Positions 9,013 through 17,143 of a stretch of DNA of 64,000 nt are shown here, piece by piece (position 1 is the stretch's first letter; each line of letters opens with the position of its first letter). Under the pieces are notes generated by a model. It was not told the origin of the DNA. It saw nothing but the letters and a program-made list of their open reading frames with translations, and searched no databases. This DNA comes from Lysobacteraceae bacterium (GTDB taxonomy: Bacteria; Pseudomonadota; Gammaproteobacteria; Xanthomonadales; Xanthomonadaceae): positions 193,501 to 257,500 of the forward strand of contig BPKJ01000004.1 in assembly GCA_026005075.1 (NCBI GenBank). The letters are read 5' to 3'. The position numbers were made by a program, and so were the translations under genes.

Positions 9013-9018
9013 AGTGTA
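9013..9018 (-). promoter_or_regulatory. candidate -10 box of the tRNA-Arg promoter
   Basis: TACACT on the minus strand lies between the sulP stop and the tRNA. A poor -35 (TTCTCG) lies 16 bp further upstream. The hexamer is identical to the -10 of the btuB promoter. Confidence 0.4.
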
Positions 9019-9050
9019 GCAGATCGTGCGGCAGCGAGAATCCCGCAGCC

Positions 9051-10763
9051 TCACGCCCCTTCGATGTGCGCGCGTGCGCGCTCGACCGCTGCGTCGAAAT
9101 CGGCGGCGTAGCCGAGAAAGCCCGCCTCCCTCACAAGCCCGAGGTCGTCCAGCACCGCTCGCGGCTGCTCGCGGACCCCGGAGAGGATCACGGCGGTACC
9201 GCGGCGATGGCAACGGCGGACGAACTGGATCACCGATTCGGCGCCAGAGGCATCGATCAGGGGCACCAGACGCATCCTGAGGATGAAGACGCGTGGTGGC
9301 TGGTAGTACTGGTCCAGCACCTCGTCGAGCCGGTTGGCCACGGCGAAGAACAGCGGACCGCTGATCCGGAACGCGGCCACGCCATCCGGGAGTTGCTCGC
9401 GCTGATCCGGACTGGCCGGACGGGCGAGGTCGTCCTCGTCCTCGTCGAGCAGTCCCGGCCCTCCCTGCAGCGCGAAGACTTGGGTCATCCGGTGCATGAA
9501 CAGCAGCGCCGCCATCACCACACCCACTTCGATGGCAACCGTCAGGTCGAACGCCACGGTCAGGCCGAAGGTGGTGAGCAGCACGAGGCGATCTCCCAGC
9601 GGCGCCCGCATCAGCTTGCGGAAATGCTCCCGTTCGCTCATGTTCCAGGCCACCACCAGCAGCACCGCCGCCAGGGCGGCCAGCGGCACCCTGGTCATCC
9701 ATGGCGCCAGCAGCAGCATGAAGACGAGCAGAAACACCGCATGCAGCATGCCCGCCACCGGCGTGCGACCGCCGGCGCGGATGTTGGTCGCGGTGCGCGC
9801 AATCGCACCGGTCGCGGGCAGGCCGCCGAACAGCGCCGAAGCCATGTTGGCCACACCCTGAGCCACCAGTTCGCAGTTGGAACGGTGCCTCGATCCGATC
9901 ATGCCGTCGGCCACCGTCGCCGACAGCAGGGACTCCACGCCGGCAAGGAAGGCGATGGTGAAGGAGGGCGCGAGCAGCTCGGCGGTGCGCTCAAAGGGTA
10001 TGTGCGGAACTTCCAGGACCGGCAGTGCCGCCGGAATCTCGCCGTAGAGGTCACCGATGGTCGGCACCGGCAGCGCGAACAGCGCCACCGCAAGGCTGCC
10101 CAGACCGACCACGATCAGGAACTGCGGCCAGTTGGGCCGGTAGCGGCGCAGCAGGGCGATCAGCGCAATGCCGCCCACGCACAAGGCGAGGCTCCACGGG
10201 TTGAACGTATCGAGGTGCGCGGCGTAGACCCGGGCCCGCTCGAGAAACTCGCCCGGCAGGTGCTCGATGCTCAGCCCCAGGGCGTCCTTGACCTGGCTCA
10301 TGAAGATGCTGACCGCGATGCCGGCCGTGAAGCCGGTGATCACCGGCTGCGGCATGTAGCGAAGCAGCACGCCAAGGCGCAGCACACCCGCGGCGATCAG
10401 CATCCCACCGGCGAGCAGCGTGCAGAGGATCAGCCCGCCGTATCCGTGCTGCTGGATGATGTTGAACACGACCGGGATGAACGCCGCCGTGGGCCCTCCG
10501 ATCTGCACCCTCGACCCGCCAAGCGCGGAGATCAGGAAGCCGGCGATGATCGCGGTGTGCAGCCCCTTCTCCGGGGAAGTCCCGGAGGCAATCGCAAGGG
10601 CCATCGCAAGAGGCAGGGCGACGATCGCCACGGTCAGGCCTGCGACCGCATCGGCGCGCAGATCCTGCCAGCCATAGCCCCGGCGCAGCATGGTCACCAG
10701 CTTGGGCACGTACAGGTGCCAGACGGGCGCGCTCGCAGGGCCCCTCGCCGCAGTCGGATTCAT
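9051..10763 (-). CDS. SulP family anion transporter with STAS domain
   Basis: An inner-membrane anion permease of 570 residues. About 10-12 helices (residues 35-430) carry the SulP patterns GLTVAIVALPLAMALAIASG and QIGGPTAAFIPV. A cytoplasmic STAS domain follows (about 460-560, with LVPLIDASGAESVIQF). Substrates in this family include sulfate, bicarbonate and dicarboxylates, and sequence alone does not decide. The acidic linker DEDEDDLARP (about 440-450) separates the two parts. The gene stands alone, and its 3' end is only about 90 bp before the tRNA on the same strand. Confidence 0.9.
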   Translation of the reverse strand: MNPTAARGPASAPVWHLYVPKLVTMLRRGYGWQDLRADAVAGLTVAIVALPLAMALAIASGTSPEKGLHTAIIAGFLISALGGSRVQIGGPTAAFIPVVFNIIQQHGYGGLILCTLLAGGMLIAAGVLRLGVLLRYMPQPVITGFTAGIAVSIFMSQVKDALGLSIEHLPGEFLERARVYAAHLDTFNPWSLALCVGGIALIALLRRYRPNWPQFLIVVGLGSLAVALFALPVPTIGDLYGEIPAALPVLEVPHIPFERTAELLAPSFTIAFLAGVESLLSATVADGMIGSRHRSNCELVAQGVANMASALFGGLPATGAIARTATNIRAGGRTPVAGMLHAVFLLVFMLLLAPWMTRVPLAALAAVLLVVAWNMSEREHFRKLMRAPLGDRLVLLTTFGLTVAFDLTVAIEVGVVMAALLFMHRMTQVFALQGGPGLLDEDEDDLARPASPDQREQLPDGVAAFRISGPLFFAVANRLDEVLDQYYQPPRVFILRMRLVPLIDASGAESVIQFVRRCHRRGTAVILSGVREQPRAVLDDLGLVREAGFLGYAADFDAAVERARAHIEGA

Positions 10764-10848
10764 GGGGCACTCCGGGACCGGAAACAGGGACCGCTGCGCC
10801 GCCCATCAGGGACCGGCGGCGGGCCGACCTCATTGCATGCGCACGATT

Positions 10849-11904
10849 CTAGGGGCTGTCTGCGCCGCCGTCACGCCCGCCCGCCTTGCCCCACGTCACG
10901 GCCTGCAGGCGCGCCGCCGCTCGGTGCAAGGCAGCAAGGTGATCCGGAGCCAGGAGTTTGGACACGCCCTTGCCTGCCTGCGGCGCAAACAGCGCGGCCG
11001 GCAGCGCACGCGGCGCCGCTTGCGGGGCCGGCTCCTGCTTGCTGGGACCGATGCCCTCCTGCACGAAGCTGCGGCTCGCGGTACGGAACCCGCGCACCGG
11101 GTAGAACACCTGCGGCGTGCCCCCCTTCGGGTACACCGAGACCGTGCCCTCGAAGCGGTCGGTCCCGGCCTTCAGGAAATAGGCGGCAAAGGTTGCGGCG
11201 TCGTTGTCCACCACCAGCACCTGCTCGCCGCTGGAGGCCACGTACTCCAGCGTCGCCCGGTGCCTCGCCACGTCCTGCGTGGAACAGGCGCCGCGCAGGC
11301 TGTCCGGCGGCCGGCAGCCCTCGAGGAAGTCGCCCTGCGCGTCGAAGGTGAGCAGGTCGAGCACCACCACATCGCCATAGAACTGGAAATCCGCGTTCGG
11401 ATTGCCGGTGAAATCCAGCACGCTCTGCCACTCGCCCAGCATCTTGGTCAGCTCGACCCGCACCCCGGGCATGGCCTGCTCGTCCTCGGGACGCTTGAGG
11501 TAGAAGGGGAAGCGCTGGATCGGCATGGTGCGACCGCCCCAGGTCAGGGTCGCGCGGGTCGGGTCGTTGGCGTCGAACACGATGCGGATCGGCCCGCCCG
11601 CCCCGAGGTGCTCGCGGTTGGGGCGGTACGGACAGCCCGGGCAGTTGCCGCCGGTGAACGCGTCCAGCACCCCGTCGAACAAGGCATTGCCGGTCAGGAA
11701 TCCGGTCGCCGTGTACCACTGGGCGTTGCCGGCCAAGTCATAGGTGTAGGCCGCGGCGACCAGGAAGTTGTCCTGGATTTCGATGAAGATGCCGGTCCCG
11801 GGCTCGGCGGGGTTCCACCAGACCCCGCTTTCGGGGGTGTAGGCGCGAACGGGATAGGCCATCCACAGCAAAGCCAGCACCGCAACCGCACGCATGCGCA
11901 CCAT
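10849..11904 (-). CDS. secreted Trp-rich protein of unknown function
   Basis: A 351-residue protein with a signal peptide (cleavage after PVRA, about residue 21). Residues 22-60 carry the motif YTPESGVWWNPAEPGTGIFI followed by IEIQDN and AAAYTYDLAGNAQWYTATG. Short SGxWWNPxExGxG modules of this kind recur in exported proteins of Xanthomonadales and relatives, without a known function. Two Cys near 158-161 (NCPGCPY) and another pair near 208-216 could form disulfides. There is no lipobox and no anchor. A single-gene unit. Confidence 0.75.
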   Translation of the reverse strand: MVRMRAVAVLALLWMAYPVRAYTPESGVWWNPAEPGTGIFIEIQDNFLVAAAYTYDLAGNAQWYTATGFLTGNALFDGVLDAFTGGNCPGCPYRPNREHLGAGGPIRIVFDANDPTRATLTWGGRTMPIQRFPFYLKRPEDEQAMPGVRVELTKMLGEWQSVLDFTGNPNADFQFYGDVVVLDLLTFDAQGDFLEGCRPPDSLRGACSTQDVARHRATLEYVASSGEQVLVVDNDAATFAAYFLKAGTDRFEGTVSVYPKGGTPQVFYPVRGFRTASRSFVQEGIGPSKQEPAPQAAPRALPAALFAPQAGKGVSKLLAPDHLAALHRAAARLQAVTWGKAGGRDGGADSP

Positions 11905-12119
11905 GGCCCGAGCTCCTGATGGAAACGTCTCGACGCTAGGCGCTCGGCACTGAATCGGCGCTTAGCATCGAACCGCCGCGCAACGCAGCCTCTGGGGAGG
12001 ATTCCGGTACCAGGTGGCACGGCCGAGGCCTATGATCAGCGCTGGGAGGCTTCCCCCACCCCCGCACCCTGGCAGCGGCCGCAGGATGTGGGGCCAACCT
12101 CGGCCGCAGGGAGGATGCC

Positions 12120-12896
12120 ATGCTACGTCTCCGGAATGCCCTCTGGGCCACGGCGGTCACCCTGGTCACGATCTCCTTCGGGGCGCGCGCCGACACCATC
12201 ACCATCGTCGCCGACGAATGGTGTCCTTACAACTGCAGCCCCGACTCGGACAGACCGGGCTACATGATCGAGATCGCAAGCAAGGCCTTGGGCGTGGCCG
12301 GGCACACCATCAAGTACTCGACCATGCCCTGGTCGCGAGCGATCGAGGAGGCGCGGCGTGGCAAGTACACCGCCATCGTCGGTGCAGCCCGCAACGACGC
12401 CCCGGACTTCGTGTTCCCGGACGAGCCGCTGGGCATAAGCGGCTCGGTGTTCGCAGTCAAGAAGGGCTCGACCTGGAAATACACGGGCATCGATTCGCTG
12501 GCTACGGTTTCGATCGGGGTGATCCAGGACTACAGCTATGCGGAGGACCTCGACGCCTACATCGCCAAGTACGCCAAGGACGCAAAACGCGTGCAGGCGG
12601 CGACCGGAGAGACCGCGCTTGGCACCAACATACGCAAGCTGGAAGCCGGCCGGATCGATGCCCTGGTCGAGGATCGCGCGGTGCTGGAGTATGAGCTCGC
12701 CGAAGAGGGCAAGCTTGGGCAGTTCGACTACGCAGGCACGCTGAAACAGTCCGAGGTCTTCATCGCCTTCTCGCCCGCCCACCCGGCGGCCAAGGAATAC
12801 GCCCGCCTGCTCGCCGAGGGCGTGAGGGCCCTGCGTGCATCGGGCGAGCTCGACACGATCCTCGCCCGCTATGGGCTGAAAGACTGGAAGCGCTGA
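12120..12896 (+). CDS. periplasmic solute-binding protein, family 3
   Basis: A 258-residue protein with a signal peptide (residues 1-24, ending ARA). The mature part is a two-lobed bac-3 type binding fold, starting TITIVADEWCPYNC. The recognisable core is GYMIEIASKAL, MPWSRAIEEARRGKY and LEAGRIDALVEDRAVLEYEL. These proteins bind amino acids or similar small polar compounds. GGGAGG precedes the ATG by six bases. No ABC permease or ATPase is nearby. The next gene, 53 bp downstream, is a membrane GGDEF-EAL protein, so this protein more likely presents ligand to a receptor than to a transporter. That role is inferred from context. Confidence 0.85.
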   Translation: MLRLRNALWATAVTLVTISFGARADTITIVADEWCPYNCSPDSDRPGYMIEIASKALGVAGHTIKYSTMPWSRAIEEARRGKYTAIVGAARNDAPDFVFPDEPLGISGSVFAVKKGSTWKYTGIDSLATVSIGVIQDYSYAEDLDAYIAKYAKDAKRVQAATGETALGTNIRKLEAGRIDALVEDRAVLEYELAEEGKLGQFDYAGTLKQSEVFIAFSPAHPAAKEYARLLAEGVRALRASGELDTILARYGLKDWKR

Positions 12897-12949
12897 AACC
12901 AAAGCGCCGACCGCGTCGCGGCGCAGTCGGCCCCAGAGCGTGTCGCGAC

Positions 12950-13348
12950 ATGCAATCCGGGCAAGAAAAACAAGAACCCCCTGCGCCGCGGTGGCTACCG
13001 CCTGCGCCGCACCCCAGCAGCCTCGGCCGCCGTTTGTTTGGCTACATGCTGGTGTTCAGTTCTGCCATCACCCTTGGCCTGGCGGCTTTGCAGATCCACC
13101 TGGACTACCGCCGCTAGCTGGCCGGGGTGGAACATCGGGTGAACGAACTGGAGCGCAGCGCGCTCGACAGCATCGGCCGCAGCCTGTGGAACCTCGATCT
13201 GGCCCTGCTGCGTTTGCAGCTGGAGGGCATCTACCAGCTGCCCGATGTCGAGGCCGTATCGATCCAGGAGCGACGGAGCGACCATGGCTACCCCGCCCTC
13301 GCCTTGAGCTATGGCCGGCCCCGCGAAGACGCGCCGCTGGTGTGGAAG
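12950..13348 (+). pseudogene. 5' part of a GGDEF-EAL sensor broken by a stop codon and an IS
   Basis: The frame begins with an ATG 53 bp after the solute-binding protein gene. It encodes a basic tail, one membrane helix (FGYMLVFSSAITLGLAALQI, residues 29-48) and the start of a periplasmic domain. An in-frame TAG stands at codon 56 (13115-13117). After it the same frame continues for 77 codons with clear sensor-domain sequence (SIGRSLWNLDLALLRLQLEG) up to the insertion site. TAG could arise from GAG by one change. Joined to 14553-16310 without the IS, the frame is continuous (LVWK-LPIYHQPDQQ) and gives a protein of 718 residues. Confidence 0.85.
13345..13348. repeat. target-site duplication GAAG, left copy
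   Basis: GAAG directly abuts the left inverted repeat and is repeated at 14549-14552. Four-base duplications are usual for the IS407 group of IS3 elements. Removing one copy plus the element restores the host reading frame. Confidence 0.8.
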
Positions 13349-13416
13349 CGACGTCCCCCCAATTTTGAGTAGCACGGCGATCTGGAGTCCAATCCCCACC
13401 GACAAGGAGATTGGAC

Positions 13417-13680
13417 GTGAAGAAGCGTTTTACCGAAGAGCAGATCATTGGCTTCCTGCGCGAGGCGGAGGCCGGCATGCCGGTCAAGGACCTGTGCCGC
13501 CGGCACGGCTTCAGCGAAGCCTCGTACTACCTGTGGCGCAGCAAGTTCGGCGGCATGAGCGTGCCGGACGCCAAGCGGCTGAAGGAGCTGGAGGCGGAGA
13601 ACGCCCGGTTGAAGAAGCTGCTGGCCGAGCAGATGTTCGAGAACGACGTGATCAAGGACGCCCTGCGAAAAAAGTGGTGA
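13417..13680 (+). CDS. IS3-family transposase, OrfA
   Basis: An 87-residue protein with a helix-turn-helix ([18 protein letters not shown], then [17 protein letters not shown]) and a C-terminal leucine zipper ([18 protein letters not shown]). It binds the IS ends. The GTG start at 13417 follows AAGGAG by seven bases. Just before the TGA, A-AAA-AAG (13668-13674) sits in the right phase for a -1 ribosomal frameshift into OrfB, giving the OrfAB transposase. Confidence 0.92.
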   Translation: MKKRFTEEQIIGFLREAEAGMPVKDLCRRHGFSEASYYLWRSKFGGMSVPDAKRLKELEAENARLKKLLAEQMFENDVIKDALRKKW

Positions 13681-14516
13681 CCGCACCGGCTCGACGCGAG
13701 CTGGTGCGGCATCTGGTCGGCAAGGGGCTGAGCGAGCGACGGTCGCTGGCGGTGGTGCGCATGAGCGCCAGCGCCTACCGCTATGCGCCGCGTCCGGATC
13801 GCAACCTGGAGCTGCGGGCGCGGATCCTGGCGCTGGCGCAGCGGCACAAACGCTACGGCGTCGGGATGATCCACCTCAAACTCAGGCAAGCGGGGCTGTG
13901 CGTGAACTACAAGCGCGTCGAACGGCTGTATCAGGAAGCGAAGCTGCAGATGCGGCGGCGCAAGCGCAAGCAGGTGTTGCCGGGCGAGCGCCAGCCGCTG
14001 GTGCGGCCGAATGCGGCCAACCAGGTGTGGTCGATGGACTTCGTGTTCGACCGCACCGCCGATGGGCGCGCCATCAAGTGCCTGACGATCGTCGATGACG
14101 CCACCCACGAGGCGGTCGCGATCGAGGTGGAACGTGCGATCTCAGGACTTGGCGTGACGCGCGTGCTCGACCGTCTGGCGCGCTCGCGCGGGCTGCCGCA
14201 GGTGATCCGCACCGACAACGGCAAGGAGTTCTGCGGCAAGGCCATGGTCGCCTGGGCGCACGAGCATGGCGTGCAACTGCGTCTGATCCAACCGGGCAAG
14301 CCGAACCAGAACGCCTACGTCGAATCCTTCAACGGTCGCCTACGCGACGAGTGTCTCAACGAGCACTGGTTCACCCACCTGCTGCACGCCCGGGCCGTGA
14401 TTGAAACCTGGCGCCGGGAATACAACGAGGAGCGGCCAAAGCAGGCATTGGGCGGACTGACACCGAGCGCCTATGCCAAGCAACTGGCATCGGCTACCAT
14501 CCAACCCGGACTCTAG
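13674..14516 (+). CDS. IS3-family transposase, OrfB part of OrfAB
   Basis: The -1 frame continues for 280 residues after the slip site. An HTH_21-like segment ([20 protein letters not shown]) precedes the retroviral-type integrase core with D in WSMDFVFD, D in [10 protein letters not shown] and E in [14 protein letters not shown]. The catalytic DDE triad is therefore complete. The end is typical of the family ([19 protein letters not shown]). Its stop codon lies inside the right inverted repeat. Confidence 0.92.
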   Translation: MVTAPARRELVRHLVGKGLSERRSLAVVRMSASAYRYAPRPDRNLELRARILALAQRHKRYGVGMIHLKLRQAGLCVNYKRVERLYQEAKLQMRRRKRKQVLPGERQPLVRPNAANQVWSMDFVFDRTADGRAIKCLTIVDDATHEAVAIEVERAISGLGVTRVLDRLARSRGLPQVIRTDNGKEFCGKAMVAWAHEHGVQLRLIQPGKPNQNAYVESFNGRLRDECLNEHWFTHLLHARAVIETWRREYNEERPKQALGGLTPSAYAKQLASATIQPGL

Positions 14517-14548
14517 ATCGAACCGCTACTGAAGGTGGGGGGACGTCG

Positions 14549-14552
14549 GAAG
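14549..14552. repeat. target-site duplication GAAG, right copy
   Basis: The second copy of the 4-bp duplication directly follows the right inverted repeat. Confidence 0.8.
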
Positions 14553-16310
14553 CTGCCGATCTACCACCAGCCTGACCAACAACGGCAGCTGCTGGGCGAG
14601 CTGAGGATCCAGTTCTCTCTGGCCGCCATTCAGCAACGGATACGCGAACGCGCACTGCTGATCCTGCTGAGCCAAGGTCTGCAGACCTTTCTGGTGACGC
14701 TGTTCATGCTTCTTCTGGTGCACCGTCTCGTCACCCGCCATCTGGTCGGCCTCTCGCGGCAGCTTGCCCATTACGACGTCCGCTCACCCTCAGGCTCCTT
14801 TCGGCTGCAACGCCGATCTCCTGCGGGCGGCGATGAGCTGGACCGCGTGGTGGATGCACTCGAAAGTCTTCGGGGTAACCTCGAGCGTGCCTACCGCGAG
14901 CTCTCGGAAGCCAATGCAGAGCTGAAGCGTGACATCGTCGCGCGGCAGCGGGCCGAAGCCACCGCCGCCCACCTTGCCCACCACGACGCGCTGACCGATC
15001 TACCCAACCGGAGATTGCTCTTCGACCGACTGGGCCACGAGCTCGCCATCGCACAGCGCTCCGGCCAGCACGGCGCCCTGCTGTTCATCGACCTCGACCA
15101 CTTCAAGAACGTCAACGACACGCAAGGTCACCTTGCCGGCGACGAATTGCTGGTCGCGGTCGCCCGACGCCTGCAACGCTGCCTGCGCAATACCGATCTT
15201 CTGGCCCGGTTGGGCGGTGATGAGTTCGTGGCGGTTCTGCCTGCATTGGGAGACTCCCAGGATCTCGCAGGCCAGCGCGCCCTGGCCGTAGCCGAGAAAC
15301 TGCGGGGGACGCTGGTGGGTAAGCCGGTGCGAGCCGGCGATCGCCAGCATCACCTCAGTGCCAGCATCGGCGTTGTGATGTTCCCCACGGACGGCCAAGA
15401 CATCGAGTCGGTGCTCAAGCACGCAGACATTGCCATGTACGCGGCCAAGTCCGAAGGCCGCAACCGTATCCGCTTTTTCCGCCCCGAACTGCATCGCGCG
15501 GTACAGGAACGCCACGAACTCGAGGTGGACCTCCGCGCCAGCCTTGCCCGCGACGCCCTCGACCTGGCCTTCCAGCCGCTGTTCGACGGCAGCGGCCGCC
15601 TGCTCGGCGCCGAGTGCCTCTTGCGCTGGTCGCACCCAAAGCGCGGTGTGGTGTCACCCGGACAGTTCATTCCGATTTGTGAGGAAACCGGTCTGATCGT
15701 CGAGATCGGTTACTGGGTCCTTCGCAGGGCGGCTCGACAACTTCGACAATGGAACGCCGAGCAAACGTGGGCGGAGGACGGTTATCTTGCGGTGAACATC
15801 AGCCCCCGGCAGTTCCGCGAGCCCGACTTCGTTGCCAAGTTGCTCGCCCTGCTCGAGCAGACGGAAGTTTCATCCGACCAACTGGTGCTGGAGATCACCG
15901 AAAGCGTTGTCCTGGGCAACATCGAAGCCACCGTCGAGCGCATCGAGGAGCTGCGCCAACACGGCCTGCGTTTCTACATCGACGATTTCGGGACCGGCTA
16001 CTCCTCGATGTCCTACCTGAAACGTCTTCCGGTGGACGGCATCAAGATCGACCAGAGCTTCGTCCTCCACCTCAACGTCGATGCGAGCGACGCCGCCATC
16101 GTCGAGGCCATCCTTGCGATCGGACAAAGGTTTGGCCTGACGGTGGTCGCGGAAGGCGTGGAAACCGAAGCGCAGCGCAGGTTCCTGATCGATTGCGGTT
16201 GCACCGCGTTCCAGGGTTACCTGCTGGGTAAACCAGTGCCTGCCGAGGCCTTCAGCACCCAGTACCTGCAGAGCAGGTCGCTGCGGGCCGGGATCGACCC
16301 GCAGGCCTGA
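14553..16310 (+). pseudogene. 3' part of the IS-split GGDEF-EAL sensor
   Basis: This is the remainder of the 718-residue protein. It holds the end of the periplasmic domain (IYHQPDQQRQLLGELRI), the second membrane helix (about 45 residues in, FLVTLFMLLLVHRLV), a HAMP-like linker, a GGDEF domain and an EAL domain. The cyclase site is intact (LARLGGDEF) with an RNTD product-inhibition site five residues before it. The EAL motif reads ECLLRW, with DDFGTGYSS and VVAEGVETEA kept. A GTG at 14535 inside the right IS end opens this frame, so a truncated product with one membrane helix is conceivable. The window does not show whether it is made. Confidence 0.85.
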
Positions 16311-16319
16311 AACTCTGGA

Positions 16320-17072
16320 TCACTGGTTGAAGTAGCGGCCGGTGATGGCCTTGACGTCGATCTTCTTCAGCCCTTCGTTGATCACCCTGGCTGCCTCCTC
16401 GCCCTTGGGCGAGCGCTGCAAGGCAACGTAGAGGGCCTTGTCCTCCAGCAGTCGGGCGTTGAACTGCACCTTCCCGCGGGCCGCGGCGAGAGAAGGGTCG
16501 TTCGCGAGCAGGTAGTTCAGTACATTGCGGTCGATCACCGCAAGCGGGACGCGACCTGCCGCCACCTTCTTGACGTTGGTGGCGTCGTCGACCACGGGCT
16601 CGACCTTCAGCGCCCCCGAGGCTGCCATGGCGTCGAACTCGGCCGTGTTGACGTAGCCATCCACGGTGCCGATGGTCTTGTCCTTCAGATCCGCCAGACT
16701 GGCCCAGGCAACCGGGGCAGCGGTTGGTTCAACGAATCCCAGCGGCCCTGTGCCGATGGGGTCCGAGAACACCCACTCCTTGGCGATTTCATCGGAGTAA
16801 TACTCGGGGAAATAGCCATGAAAGCCGCCATTCGGATCCTTGGCGAGCGCGACGGCTCGGTTCCAGGGAAAAAACTTCACTTCGAGCTTGTAGCCCATGG
16901 CCTCCACGGCCGCTCGCACCACCGCCACGCTGGCCCCCTCCTGGTCGAGCTTGGCTCCGGAATAGGGCGGCCATTCCAGGCTGGTCAGCCGGATGACCTT
17001 GTCCTCCGCTAAAGCCCCTTGACCAAAGGCCAGGAGCAGCAGCGCCAACAGCATCCCTCGCATGCCATACAT
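16320..17072 (-). CDS. periplasmic solute-binding protein, family 3
   Basis: A 250-residue protein with a signal peptide (residues 1-22, ending GALA). The mature protein begins EDKVIRLTSLEWPPYSG, and the bac-3 fold follows with FFPWNRAVALAKDPNGGF and a second lobe (TIGTVDGYVN, AVIDRNVLNYLL). AGGAGG stands eight bases before the ATG at 17072, which rejects the longer frame from 17147. It lies 71 bp downstream of a chemoreceptor on the same strand, so it probably supplies that receptor with bound ligand. The gene is convergent with the broken GGDEF-EAL gene (9-bp gap). Confidence 0.88.
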   Translation of the reverse strand: MYGMRGMLLALLLLAFGQGALAEDKVIRLTSLEWPPYSGAKLDQEGASVAVVRAAVEAMGYKLEVKFFPWNRAVALAKDPNGGFHGYFPEYYSDEIAKEWVFSDPIGTGPLGFVEPTAAPVAWASLADLKDKTIGTVDGYVNTAEFDAMAASGALKVEPVVDDATNVKKVAAGRVPLAVIDRNVLNYLLANDPSLAAARGKVQFNARLLEDKALYVALQRSPKGEEAARVINEGLKKIDVKAITGRYFNQ

Positions 17073-17143
17073 CGTCGTGTCCTCCTGCTCGATGCGCCAA
17101 GTGCGCCACCACCCACCCGCACGACACGGATGGACCAAGCTCG

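Larger units (their letters stand above)
13349..14548 (+). mobile_element. IS3-family insertion sequence, IS407 group, complete
   Basis: The element is 1200 bp with imperfect terminal inverted repeats of about 41 bp (left 13349-13390, right 14508-14548), both starting CGACGTCCCCCCA. It has two overlapping reading frames linked by a slippery A-AAA-AAG, an intact DDE catalytic triad and a 4-bp target duplication. All parts look functional, so it could be recent and mobile. The ends do not start with the TG common to IS3 elements, so the exact IS name needs a database search. Confidence 0.92.

Noticed and set aside
13351-13354. ACGT as the target-site duplication of the IS
   Set aside because: ACGT is palindromic and is shared by both inverted ends as part of CGACGTCCCCCC. 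GAAG just outside is a true direct repeat and gives the more natural host junction (LVWK-LPIYHQ).
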